DNA of 64,000 nt. It comes from CAWEQW01 sp963811365. GTDB taxonomy: Bacteria > Actinomycetota > Actinomycetes > Propionibacteriales > Nocardioidaceae. The DNA is taken from assembly GCA_963811365.1 (NCBI GenBank), contig CAWEQW010000007.1, positions 62,001 through 126,000 of the forward strand, given 5' to 3'. A program made the position numbers and the translations under genes. Below the pieces are notes generated by a model. That model had not been told where the DNA came from and ran no database searches. It was given only the letters and a program-made list of their open reading frames with translations. Of this stretch, positions 54,759 through 63,690 are shown in pieces. Numbering within the stretch: position 1 is the stretch's first letter; each line of letters begins with the position of its first letter.

Positions 54759-56145
54759 GTGAACCTCACCGCCCTGGTGGCCACGGCCGGCGCCGCACCT
54801 GCGCGCGCCCAGATGGGCGCCTCGCTGGGCTTCCACATCATCTTCGCCTGCTTCGGCATCGCCATGCCCCTGATGGTCCTGATCGCCCACTGGCGCGGGC
54901 TGGCGCGGCGACGCCTCGGCGCTGCTCCTGGCGCGCCGCTGGTCGAAGGTGATGACCGTGATCTTCGCGGTCGGGGCGGTCTCCGGGACCGTGCTCTCCT
55001 ACGAGCTCGGGCTGCTGTGGCCGACGCTGATGGGCAGGTTCGGAGCGGCCTTCGGGATCCCGTTCAGCGTGGAGGCGATCTGGTTCTTCGTCGAGGCCGT
55101 CTTCACCGCGATCTACGTCTACGGCTGGCGCAAGCTGCCCCCGTGGCTGCACTGGTGGACGGGGGTGCCCCTGGTGGTCTCCGGCATCCTCGGGGCGTTC
55201 TCGGTGGTTGCCGCGAACTCCTGGATGAACCAGCCCAGCGGGTTCACCCTCGAGAACGGACGGGTCAGCCAGGTGGACCCGTGGGCGGTGTTCTTCAACC
55301 CCGCGACGCCGTACGAGGTTCCGCACATGGTGATCGCCGCCTACATGGTCACCGGCTTCTCCATGGCGGGCGTGTACGCCGTCGGTCTGATGCGGGGGCG
55401 CCGTGACCACTACCATCGCACCGGGTTCACGATCCCGTTCGCGGTCGGCGCCGTGATGGCTCCCACCCAGGTGGTGTTCGGGGACTTCGTCGCCCGGGCC
55501 ATCGAGACCCAGCAGCCGCTGAAGTTCGCCGCCATGGAGCTGGTCGACAAGACGCAGACCGGTGTGACCGAGTGGATCGGCGGGATCTACTACCAGGGGA
55601 AGGTCTACTTCGGCGTCGGCATCCCCTACTTCGACTCGATCCTGGTCGGCTACTCCCCGCACACCAAGGTCAAGGGGTGGCAGAGCGCGCCGCGGGACCT
55701 GCGGGTGCCCTTCCCCAACCTGGTGCACCTGTCCTTCGACGGGATGGTCGCCATCGGAGTCGCGCTGGTGGTGCTGTCGGCCTGGCAGGGCTGGTACTGG
55801 TGGTTCCACCGCCGGGTGCTGCGGACCCGCTGGTTCCTGGTCCCGGCGGCGCTGGCCGGACTCGGATCGGTCCTCGCTCTCGAGATGGGCTGGATCGTCA
55901 CCGAGGTCGGCCGCCAACCCTGGGTCGTCTACGGCATCCTGCGCACCAGCGACGCGGCCACCACCGCGAGCGGGGTCCCGGTCACGCTGGCAGCCACCAT
56001 CGCGATCTACCTGGTGCTGACCGCGGCCTCGCTGGGTGTGCCCTGGCTGATGAGCCGGCGCTGGCGTCGTGAGGACCCCGGGCCGGCGGACGAGGACGCG
56101 GTGTCGCCCGAGGCCCGGGCTCGCGAGGGGAGGCCGGTCGGATGA
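54759..56145 (+). CDS. cydA: Cytochrome bd-type quinol oxidase subunit I, frameshifted near the 5' end
   Basis: Heme-bearing subunit of the bd oxidase, which reduces O2 with quinol. The N-terminus (GTG 54759, GFHIIFACFGIAMP with the heme-ligand His) reads in one frame to about 54900. The rest (LLARRWSKVMTVIFAVGAVSGTVLSYELG onward) reads in another. Deleting one base near 54898-54903 restores HWRGL-RGDAS-ALLLARRW. The remainder is intact: the second His in EVPHMVIAAYMVTGF, the quinol-loop region, and GWIVTEVGRQPWVVYG. Either a real inactivating mutation or a sequencing error. cydB overlaps its stop. Confidence 0.85.
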
Positions 56146-57326
56146 CACCGTCGTGGGAGGCGATCACCGTGCTGGTGGGGCTGCTGGCGACCATGGCGGC
56201 GTACGCGCTGTTCGCCGGGGCGGACTTCGGCGGTGGCATCTGGGACCTGCTGGCCGGCAGCACACGTCGCGGGGCCGATCCGCGCAAGGAGATCGACGCC
56301 TCGGTCACCCCGGTCTGGGAGGGCAACCAGACCTGGATCGTGCTCGGGCTGGTTCTGCTGTGGACCGCGTTCCCTGTGGCGTTCTCGGCCGTGACCACGA
56401 CGCTGTTCGTTCCGCTCGCGCTGTCCCTGCTCGGCATCGTGCTGCGGGGCGTCGGGTTCGCATTCCGGCACGAGGCCGAGCGGCTGCGAACCCAGCAGCT
56501 CAACGGGGTGCTGTTCGGCGCCTCCTCGATCCTCGCGCCGTTCTTCCTCGGCGTGTCGGTCGGCGCGGTGGCCACGGGAAGGGTGGCGCCCGGCGGCGGC
56601 AACCGGCTCGGCGCTTGGCTGTCGCCCACTCCGCTGCTGACCGGGGCGTTGTTCGTGGCGTCGTGCGCCTACATCGGGGCGGTGTACCTGGTCGGTGACT
56701 CCCACCAGCGGGACAAGCCGCACATGGTCCGCTACTTCTCGCGGCGAGCGCTCGCCGCCGGCGCGGTCACCGGACTGCTGGCCGCGGCCAACCTCGGGTT
56801 GCTCTGGCACGGCGCGCCGTACCTCTTCCACCGGCTGACGGGCTGGCCGGGACTGCCGCTGGTCGTCGTCTCGGTGGCCGGCGGGCTCGCGGCCCTGGCG
56901 CTGATCTGGCTCGGCCGGGTCTTCCTGCTGCGGGTCGCCGCGGGCCTTGCTGTCGCCGGTGTGATCGCCGCCTGGGGGGTGGCGCAGTACCCGTGGCTGC
57001 TGCCCACCACGCTCGGTCTCGCCGCCGGCAGCGCACCGGAGGCGGCGCTGCGCAGCGAGATCGCGGTGCTGGCGCTGGCCGCCGTGCTGGTCGTCCCGGC
57101 GTTCGCCTACCTCTACCGGCTGCAGCAGACCGGACGCCTCCAGGTCACCGAGTCGTCGCAGGAGCTGCGGCAGGTGGTCCGGGCGGAGAACCAGGGGAGC
57201 AGTGCCGACGACCTCCGCCCGCGGTCGGGAAGGATGCGGCCCGCCCTGGTGACGGCGGCCGGAGCAGCGGTGGCCGGCGCTGCGGTGCTGCGTCGACTGG
57301 TCGGTCGGCGGAGACCCGGCCGGTGA
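56142..57326 (+). CDS. cydB: Cytochrome bd-type quinol oxidase subunit II
   Basis: 394 aa, about nine hydrophobic helices. FAGADFGGGIWDLL at about 24-37 and VTPVWEGNQTWIVLG at about 55-69 are the diagnostic CydB stretches, with the acidic residue of WEGNQTW. The C-terminal 60 residues are basic and variable. ATG overlaps the cydA stop. No cydCD follows. Confidence 0.93.
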   Translation: MTPSWEAITVLVGLLATMAAYALFAGADFGGGIWDLLAGSTRRGADPRKEIDASVTPVWEGNQTWIVLGLVLLWTAFPVAFSAVTTTLFVPLALSLLGIVLRGVGFAFRHEAERLRTQQLNGVLFGASSILAPFFLGVSVGAVATGRVAPGGGNRLGAWLSPTPLLTGALFVASCAYIGAVYLVGDSHQRDKPHMVRYFSRRALAAGAVTGLLAAANLGLLWHGAPYLFHRLTGWPGLPLVVVSVAGGLAALALIWLGRVFLLRVAAGLAVAGVIAAWGVAQYPWLLPTTLGLAAGSAPEAALRSEIAVLALAAVLVVPAFAYLYRLQQTGRLQVTESSQELRQVVRAENQGSSADDLRPRSGRMRPALVTAAGAAVAGAAVLRRLVGRRRPGR

Positions 57327-57353
57327 GCGCAGCACTGGCGCTATCATCGCCGG

Positions 57354-57728
57354 ATGGCGATGGAAGTGATCGAGCCTGCCGGCGTGCTGGAGGTCGACCG
57401 GGCGGCGGCCCGCGCCGCGGCCTGCCTCTTTCGCAGCATGGGTGATCCGACTCGGGTGACGATCCTGCGGCACCTGCTGCTCGGCGAGCACAACGTCGCT
57501 GAGCTGACGCTGCACGTGGGCCTGGCGCAGTCCACGGTGTCGAAGCACCTGGCGTGTCTGCGGGACTGTGCACTGGTCCGGTCGCGACCGGTGGGGCGGT
57601 CGTCGCTGTTCGCCCTCACCCAGCCGGAGGCCGTGCGGAAGGTGTTTGCGGCGGCCGAGGAGCTCCTCGCGGCCACGGGCGAGGCAGTGGTGCTGTGCCC
57701 CGCGTACGGCGAGGAGACCGGCCCATGA
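57354..57728 (+). CDS. ArsR-family metal-sensing repressor, CmtR-like
   Basis: 124 aa winged helix: MGDPTRVTILRHLLLGEHNVAELTLHVGLAQSTVSKHLACLRDC. Cys68 and Cys72 (CLRDC) on the recognition-helix end and Cys115 (VLCPAY) near the C-terminus match the Cd/Pb-binding trio of Mycobacterium CmtR (Cys57, Cys61, Cys102). Predicted to release DNA on Cd(II) or Pb(II). Its stop overlaps the exporter start, so the pair is autoregulated (inference). Confidence 0.85.
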   Translation: MAMEVIEPAGVLEVDRAAARAAACLFRSMGDPTRVTILRHLLLGEHNVAELTLHVGLAQSTVSKHLACLRDCALVRSRPVGRSSLFALTQPEAVRKVFAAAEELLAATGEAVVLCPAYGEETGP

Positions 57729-58447
57729 CCCCACAGGCGCAGGCACCGGCCCGCGTGGCCGACCCCGAGCGGCGGCGTCGGCTCGGACGACGGGCCCAGT
57801 GGCTGGCCGCGGCCTCGGTGAGCTACAACGCTGTCGAGGCGGTCGTCGCGATCGCCTCGGGTCTGGTCGCCGGGTCGGTTGCGCTGGTCGGGTTCGGGTT
57901 GGACTCGGTCGTGGAGGTGAGCAGTGGCCTGATCATCGTGTGGCAGTTCCGCCACCCGATCCCCGAGACCCGCGAGCGCCAGGCGCTGAGGCTGATGGCG
58001 GTCGCGTTCTTCGCGCTCGCCGCATATGTCACCGTCGAGTCGCTGCGACACCTCGTCACCAGCCACCAGCCCGGCTCCTCGCCGGTCGGCATCGGTCTGG
58101 CGATCGCCTCCCTGGCGGTCATGCCGTTCCTGTCCTGGGCGCAACGCCGCACCGGCCGCAGCCTCGGGTCGAACGCCGTCGTCGCCGACTCGGCCCAGAC
58201 CCTGCTGTGCACCTACCTGTCGGCCGTGCTACTGGCCGGGCTGCTGCTCGACGGGACCCTCGGCTGGGCGTGGGCCGACCCGGTCGCCGGACTCGTGATC
58301 GCTGCCGTCGCGCTCCGGGAGGGGCGCGAAGCCTGGCGAGGGGAGGGGTGCGCGTGCGGCCCGACGTCCACTGCTCTCGCCGACCCGTCGGTCGAGGCCG
58401 GCGGTGGCGGCTGCGGTGGCGGCTGCGCCGACGACGACCGACGGTGA
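57725..58447 (+). CDS. CDF-family heavy-metal exporter with Cys-rich tail
   Basis: 240 aa, six helices. FGLDSVVE (Asp60) in helix 2 and VVADSAQTLLCTYLS in helix 5 are the CDF metal-site segments. Where Zn transporters have His, here the first site is Gly/Phe and a Cys occurs in helix 5, suiting a soft metal. The usual cytosolic CDF C-terminal domain is absent, replaced by a short tail CACGPT...GGCGGGCADDD. Translationally coupled to the CmtR-like sensor, so cadmium or lead export is likely. Confidence 0.85.
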   Translation: MTPQAQAPARVADPERRRRLGRRAQWLAAASVSYNAVEAVVAIASGLVAGSVALVGFGLDSVVEVSSGLIIVWQFRHPIPETRERQALRLMAVAFFALAAYVTVESLRHLVTSHQPGSSPVGIGLAIASLAVMPFLSWAQRRTGRSLGSNAVVADSAQTLLCTYLSAVLLAGLLLDGTLGWAWADPVAGLVIAAVALREGREAWRGEGCACGPTSTALADPSVEAGGGGCGGGCADDDRR

Positions 58448-58540
58448 CCGTGGTGACCCGCTGCTCCGGCGCGCGTACCAGCCGGCTGGCCACCGCCCCC
58501 TGAGGCCCCCTGAGGCGCCCTGGTGGTGGCCGCCGGCGGC

Positions 58541-60196
58541 TCAGTGCAGGGTGAGCGGCGGCATCCGAAGCGCGGTCGCGGTGGATGCCCCGACGGCCGC
58601 AGCCGCGTCCTGGACGCTGGGCAGGGTTCGTGACACAGCGGCCCGGGGGTCCCGGCTGTTGCGTGCCCGCCCAAGCCGCGCCAGCGGAGCCACGTGTATC
58701 GCAGGGCACACCGGCGCGTCGGCCGGCAGGTCGGCCTTCGAGCGCGCAATGCGCACGGCGTCGCGCAGCCCGCCCAGGGCGTCGACCAGCCCGATGCGCG
58801 CAGCGTCGCTCCCGGTCCACACGCGCCCGCGCGCAATGCGCTCGATCTCGGCGACCGAACGGCCGCGCCCGCTGGCCACCTTCTCGACGAAGTCGTCGTA
58901 CACCGCGTCGATCGTGGCTGCGAGCCGCTCGCGCTCGCCGTCGGTGAAGCCTCTCCGGTTGGAGAACATCAAGGAGCGGGCACCGTGCGACACGGTCCCG
59001 GTCGTCAGGCCGACGCGGTCCAGGAGGTCGCGAACGACGAGCTTGCCCGCGAAGACGCCGATCGAGCCTGTGAGGGTCGAGGGCAACGCGACGATGGCGT
59101 CGGCAGGACAGGCGATGTAGTAGCCACCCGATGCCGCCAGGTTCCCCATCGACACGACCACGGGCTTGCCGGCCCGGCGTACCTGGCACACCTCCCGCCA
59201 GATCACCTCTGAGGCGACAGCTGAACCGCCCGGCGAGTCGACGAAGAGCACCACGGCACGAACATGCTTGTCCTCGGAGGCGGCACGCAGCGCCGCCGCC
59301 ACCGAGTCGCTTCCCGCCGTTCGTCCGCCCGGCGCCCGACGGCTGGTCCCGGTCACGATCCCTCCGCGCACCTCGACGAGACCCACGTGGGGCACCTGTC
59401 GTCGAGGAAGGTGCGGCCGGCGGGAAGGACCCCATCGATCGGCGAACAGCAAGGTGGCCTTGCCGCCGGCCCTGCTTCCGATCGCGGCGTATGCCTCGTC
59501 TCGGTACCCCAGCCTGTCGACCAGCCCCGCCTCGCGAGCGTGCGTCGCGGTATGCGGCCCAGCGTCGATGAGCTCTCGGACGCGGTCCTCCTCGATCCGT
59601 CGTCCGTCGGCGATCGCGGTGACGCCCTCGGTGAAGACCGAGTCCGCGAGGTGGTCGAGGGCCTCCCGATGCGCGTCGGTCAGGTCCTGGCGGATCAGGC
59701 GGTCCGCCGCGTTCTTGTACTCGTAGCGCTGCTCCAGCTGAGGCTCGATGCCGAGGCGGTCGAGGGCTCCGCGCACGAACGTCACCTCGATCCCCACTCC
59801 GAGCAGACCGACCTGCCCGCCCGGCTGCAGCCAGATCTCGTCGAACGCCGTGGCGAGGACGTACGCCGTCATGTCGGCCGCCCCTTCGCCGAAGCTCTCC
59901 GCCCAGGCGAGGGTGGGCTTGCCGGTTGCAGCGAAGGCACGCACTCCGAGGCGCAGCTCCTGCATGGTGGCCCAGGGCAACGGTCCGCCCACCTTGGCGA
60001 TAAGCCCGAGGACACGGGGATCGTCGGCGGCTTCGTGCAGGGCGCGCAGGGTCGGACGCAGCTGGTGGCCGCGGCGCCCGAGGCGTCCGAGGAGATCGCC
60101 GTCGCTCGGCATGGCCGGCGGTACGACGAGGTCCAGCTCGAGCAGAACAGGCGACCGGTGACCGGGCAGGGCAGGCATGAAAGCCACCCTAGGCAC
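58541..60196 (-). CDS. sppA: Signal peptide peptidase SppA-like protease (S49, long form)
   Basis: 551 aa with two tandem S49 halves. The catalytic dyad is visible: Lys161 in YEYKNAADRL (N-terminal half) and Ser356 in MGNLAASGGYYIACPAD (C-terminal half), the layout of E. coli SppA. LLGVGIEVTFVRGAL and GSIGVFAGKLVVRDLL are the two matching halves. No clear N-terminal membrane helix, unlike E. coli, so it is probably soluble or peripheral. GTG 60196 or ATG 60178 may start it. Confidence 0.9.
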   Translation of the reverse strand: MPRVAFMPALPGHRSPVLLELDLVVPPAMPSDGDLLGRLGRRGHQLRPTLRALHEAADDPRVLGLIAKVGGPLPWATMQELRLGVRAFAATGKPTLAWAESFGEGAADMTAYVLATAFDEIWLQPGGQVGLLGVGIEVTFVRGALDRLGIEPQLEQRYEYKNAADRLIRQDLTDAHREALDHLADSVFTEGVTAIADGRRIEEDRVRELIDAGPHTATHAREAGLVDRLGYRDEAYAAIGSRAGGKATLLFADRWGPSRRPHLPRRQVPHVGLVEVRGGIVTGTSRRAPGGRTAGSDSVAAALRAASEDKHVRAVVLFVDSPGGSAVASEVIWREVCQVRRAGKPVVVSMGNLAASGGYYIACPADAIVALPSTLTGSIGVFAGKLVVRDLLDRVGLTTGTVSHGARSLMFSNRRGFTDGERERLAATIDAVYDDFVEKVASGRGRSVAEIERIARGRVWTGSDAARIGLVDALGGLRDAVRIARSKADLPADAPVCPAIHVAPLARLGRARNSRDPRAAVSRTLPSVQDAAAAVGASTATALRMPPLTLH

Positions 60197-60230
60197 TCGC
60201 GAGCCGGCGTGCTCAGTGAGAGGCGGGAGG

Positions 60231-60272
60231 AGGTCGGAGGTGCGGGGGATCGATCGCCCGCACCTCCGACCT
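60231..60272 (-). terminator. Strong hairpin terminator after the GH3 gene
   Basis: A perfect 16-bp stem, AGGTCGGAGGTGCGGG (60231-60246) with its complement at 60257-60272, encloses a 10-base loop that contains GATCGATC. There is no T-run, as is common in actinobacterial hairpins. It lies 36 bases past the GH3 stop and before sppA, same direction, so it separates the two units. Confidence 0.85.
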
Positions 60273-60307
60273 GGGGTCAGCTGATGCCGATGTGGTTGTC
60301 GGTCAGG

Positions 60308-63300
60308 TCAGTGACGGTTGCCCCGCACAGGTGTCCTGGCCACGGTCACGAACGTGGGCAGGCCGCGGAACTGGTCGGTGTAGGAGCCGACCTGGACGCC
60401 TGGCACGTTCTGCTGCTCGGCGAGCTGGGCGAACGGCTCGCTGTGCATCGCGGTCCTGAGGATCCGCATGGCGCTGCGCTGCAGGTCGCCGAGCCGCAGG
60501 TCGACGTGGTAGCTGCCGGTGAGCGTGATCGTGTACGCCGTGACCGGGCTGCTGGTGTCCCCGGGTGTCGCGTGCACGACGTCGGTGATGGCGATCGCCG
60601 CCTTCTGGTCGGCGTCGAGCGCGTTGCTGGCCAGCAGCGCGGTCGCGTCCTGGTAGGCGGCGTCGACCGTCCCGTACGGCGCGTTCGGCGTGAACACCGA
60701 CTCTCCGGACGCGTTCGTGCTCGTCGTTCCGGACAGCGGCACCTTGGTCAGGTCGGTGTTCTGGTCGACCGTGGTCGTCACCGTCCGGTCACCGGAGGTG
60801 GACAGCGCCAGGCTGCCCAGTGAGAGCGAGTAGGAGGTGAAGGTGGACGACCCGAAGCTGATGCTCGTCTTGTTGTAGGCGGGCATCCCGGTGACGTCGA
60901 TCGAGGGCAGCACCTTCTTCGTGGCGGAGATGACCTCGTCGGGGTTGCCGCCGGGCTCGATCAGGTCGTTGCCGGAGTACATGGTGTCGGTCGCACCGTG
61001 CGCGCCGCCCCAGTCGGTCATGACCAGGCCCCTGAAGCCCCACTCGCCACGCAGCACGTCGGTGAGCAGGTCGTAGTTCTTCGAGGCCCAGGTGCCGTTG
61101 ATCTTGTTGTAGGAGCTCATGACCGCCATCGGCTGCGCGGACCTGACGGCGTACTCGAACGCCTTCAGCTCGATCTCACGCAGCGCTCGCTCGCTGACGA
61201 CCGCGTCGTCGGCGTTGCGGTTGGCCTCCTGGCTGTTCTCGGCGAAGTGCTTGAGGGTGACGCCCACGCCGGGGTTGCTCTGCACGCCCTGGGTGGTGGC
61301 TGCCGCGGTGAGACCGGCGACCAGCGGGTCTTCGGAGTAGTACTCGAAGTTGCGGCCGTTGAGCGGGTCGCGGTGGATGTTCATGCCCGGAGCCAGCCAC
61401 AGGGTGACGCCGTACTCCCGCATCTCCTTGCCGATGGCGTCGCCGACCTGGCGGACGAGGTCACGGTTCCAGGTCTGGGCGAGCATCGTGCCCACCGGCC
61501 AGGCGGTGGCCCACTGGTAGGTCGGAGGGGTGGTCGGGACCTTCTGGGTCAGTCTCAGGCCGGCAGGCCCGTCGGACAGCGTCATGCCGGGGATGCCGAG
61601 ACTCTCGTACTTCGCCGTGGTGTAGCCCGCGGCACCGACGGCCGAGGGGGTGGACCCGACGGCATCGGCGGCCGGCGCGAAGCCGAGGCCCTCGACGATG
61701 TTCCCGAGCTGGGTGACGCTCAGCCCGGCGACGAACTGGTGCATCGAGACCGTGCCGTCGGCGACGTCGTACAGCGTCGCGCCGGGCTTGGGCCGGACGG
61801 GGTGGACCGTCTCGCCGAGCTTCGGGGAGTACGGCGCGCCGGTGCCGTCCCAGTTCTGCTGGGTCCGGTCGAGGTAGGCCGTCGTCGAGGAGATCGGGCT
61901 TCCGTCGATGGCGTAGTACGGGGAGGTCGAGGGTGCCGGCACGTTCTGCTCGAGGCGCGACCGGTCGTCCACGGTGTGGAAGTCTCGGGCGTCCAGCCGG
62001 CGCCGCGGCGCGGTCGCCAGCTCGTGCTCCTCGCCGGGGTAGCTGAAGAAGCTCGTCCGGTTGCTGTGCAGGTCGGTCGGGCTGGTGGCGTCGAGCTCGT
62101 GGTTCACCAGCTCGGTCACGACGCCGCGGCCGAGGTCGAGCCGCGCCGCGACGTGCGTGTCTCGGGAGGAGTCGCCGACACGGATCGCGTAGCTGCCGGC
62201 GTCCAGGACGTACGCCGAGCGCGCCGTGTCGAACGACGCCATCTGCGTCGTGTCGAACGAGATCGTCAGCTTCTGCGACTGGCCCGGCGCCAAGGTGTCG
62301 GTCTTCGCGTAGCCGGCCAGCTCCTGGTACGGCTTGTCGACGCCGGCCTGCGGGGCGGAGAAGTAGACCTGGACGACCTGCTTGCCGCTGCGAGCCCCGG
62401 TGTTGGTGACCTTCGCGCGCACCGCGACGGTGCGGGCGTTGGCCCGCACGGTCTCGGTCTTGATGTCGAAGCTGGTGTAGGACAGTCCGTAGCCGAAGGG
62501 GTAGTCGACCACGTCGGCCGCGTGGGCGGGGTCGATCTTCTTGTAGAACGAGTCGAAGTACCGGTAGCCGACGTAGACGCCCTCGTTGTAGGGCTCGGTC
62601 GCGGTGTTGCCGTCGTTGGCGCCGAAGGTGTCCGACGCCGGGTAGTAGGAGTACTTCGACGCCCAGGTGTCGGTCAGGTGGCCCGAGGGGGTGACGGTGC
62701 CGTTGAGCACCTCGGCCAGGGCGTTGCCGGACTCCTGACCGGCCTGGCTCATCAGCAGCAGCGAGTCGACGGCCGTGCCGCCGGCCGGGTCGTGCTCGCC
62801 GGCGTTGATCTGCTTGTAGAAGGCGGTGTCCATGACTCCGCCGACGTTCAGGACGACGACGACGTGGCGGTAGGTCCGACCGATCAGCGCGATGTCGCTC
62901 TTCTCGGTGTCCGTGAGCAGGTAGTCGCCCGGCCCGGGCTTGCGGTCGGCGCCCTCTCCGGCGTTGCGGGCGACGACGAACACCGCGGTGTCCGTCGGTG
63001 CGGTCGGCGTGACCGTGTCGGGAGTCAGCTGCTGCTCGACGGAGGAGTAGTCGATGGGCGGCCCGAACAGCGGGGCCGGTCCGCTGCCGTACTTGGCGTC
63101 GTAGGCGCCGGTCATCGCCGACCAGTAGGCCGGGCTCGTGGTCACCGTGTAGCCGGCGCTCTCCAGGCCCTGACGAGCGGTGACCGTGTAGCGGTTGTTG
63201 ACGTCACCCGATCCGGTGCCGCCCTTCACCGTCTTGTAGGCACCGACGCCGAAGACCGCGACGTTGCCGGACTTCGCCATCGGCAGCGCGTTGTCGTGGT

Positions 63301-63496
63301 TCTCGAGCAGGACCATGCCTTCGGTCGCCGCCTGGCGGGAGAGCTGGGCGTTGTGGAGCTCCAGCGGTCCCGGACTCGGGTCCGTGGTGGCGGCGAGGGC
63401 CGCTGGCAGGCTCGACAGCGTGACGGCACCGGCGGCGGCGAGTGCCAGAGCCGCCCGGCCGGCACGCGCAGTGCGCCGAGAGGGTGGAAGGGACAT
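60308..63496 (-). CDS. Secreted GH3 glycosidase with permuted domain order
   Basis: 1062 aa. Signal peptide to about residue 41 (cleavage near ALA). ATG 63496 has GAGGAGA about eight bases upstream; the longer frame adds 55 non-signal residues. Unlike usual GH3 enzymes, the C-domain comes first (about 65-420: EGMVLLENHDNALPM, LLMSQAGQESGNALAEVL, YPFGYGLSYTSFDI). A fibronectin-III-like module follows (about 425-530). The (beta/alpha)8 domain comes last (about 640-930: SDGPAGLRL, RDPLNGRNFEYYSEDP, KHFAENSQE, and nucleophile Asp828 in MTDWGGAHG). Probably a beta-glucosidase-type enzyme acting outside the cell. Confidence 0.88.
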   Translation of the reverse strand: MSLPPSRRTARAGRAALALAAAGAVTLSSLPAALAATTDPSPGPLELHNAQLSRQAATEGMVLLENHDNALPMAKSGNVAVFGVGAYKTVKGGTGSGDVNNRYTVTARQGLESAGYTVTTSPAYWSAMTGAYDAKYGSGPAPLFGPPIDYSSVEQQLTPDTVTPTAPTDTAVFVVARNAGEGADRKPGPGDYLLTDTEKSDIALIGRTYRHVVVVLNVGGVMDTAFYKQINAGEHDPAGGTAVDSLLLMSQAGQESGNALAEVLNGTVTPSGHLTDTWASKYSYYPASDTFGANDGNTATEPYNEGVYVGYRYFDSFYKKIDPAHAADVVDYPFGYGLSYTSFDIKTETVRANARTVAVRAKVTNTGARSGKQVVQVYFSAPQAGVDKPYQELAGYAKTDTLAPGQSQKLTISFDTTQMASFDTARSAYVLDAGSYAIRVGDSSRDTHVAARLDLGRGVVTELVNHELDATSPTDLHSNRTSFFSYPGEEHELATAPRRRLDARDFHTVDDRSRLEQNVPAPSTSPYYAIDGSPISSTTAYLDRTQQNWDGTGAPYSPKLGETVHPVRPKPGATLYDVADGTVSMHQFVAGLSVTQLGNIVEGLGFAPAADAVGSTPSAVGAAGYTTAKYESLGIPGMTLSDGPAGLRLTQKVPTTPPTYQWATAWPVGTMLAQTWNRDLVRQVGDAIGKEMREYGVTLWLAPGMNIHRDPLNGRNFEYYSEDPLVAGLTAAATTQGVQSNPGVGVTLKHFAENSQEANRNADDAVVSERALREIELKAFEYAVRSAQPMAVMSSYNKINGTWASKNYDLLTDVLRGEWGFRGLVMTDWGGAHGATDTMYSGNDLIEPGGNPDEVISATKKVLPSIDVTGMPAYNKTSISFGSSTFTSYSLSLGSLALSTSGDRTVTTTVDQNTDLTKVPLSGTTSTNASGESVFTPNAPYGTVDAAYQDATALLASNALDADQKAAIAITDVVHATPGDTSSPVTAYTITLTGSYHVDLRLGDLQRSAMRILRTAMHSEPFAQLAEQQNVPGVQVGSYTDQFRGLPTFVTVARTPVRGNRH

Positions 63497-63608
63497 GTGG
63501 GGTTCTCCTCGAGAAGTCGTGCACCCACACCGGTTTGTTCCGGCGCAGGTGCGGCCCGGCGTGGGGCCGGGATGGTGCAGAGAGACTAGAAGCAACTCTT
63601 TCAGCGGG

Positions 63609-63619
63609 TCAACGGTTGA
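63609..63619. promoter_or_regulatory. Palindrome TCAAC-G-GTTGA, candidate ROK operator
   Basis: A perfect 5-bp inverted repeat around one G, in the 194-base gap between the GH3 gene and the divergent ROK regulator. TCAAC/GTTGA half-sites suit sugar-responsive regulators. Reading it as the ROK site is inference. Confidence 0.4.
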
Positions 63620-63690
63620 AGTAGGGCGAAATCTGCGATCTTTCGAATGGAGATGGCTCAAAAGCAGGGAACGGTCGCTAGCATCGGCGC

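Noticed and set aside
54172..54762. 196-aa open frame over the 31-bp repeats
   Set aside because: Its sequence simply reflects the repeats and runs into the cydA 5' region; no start signal or family.
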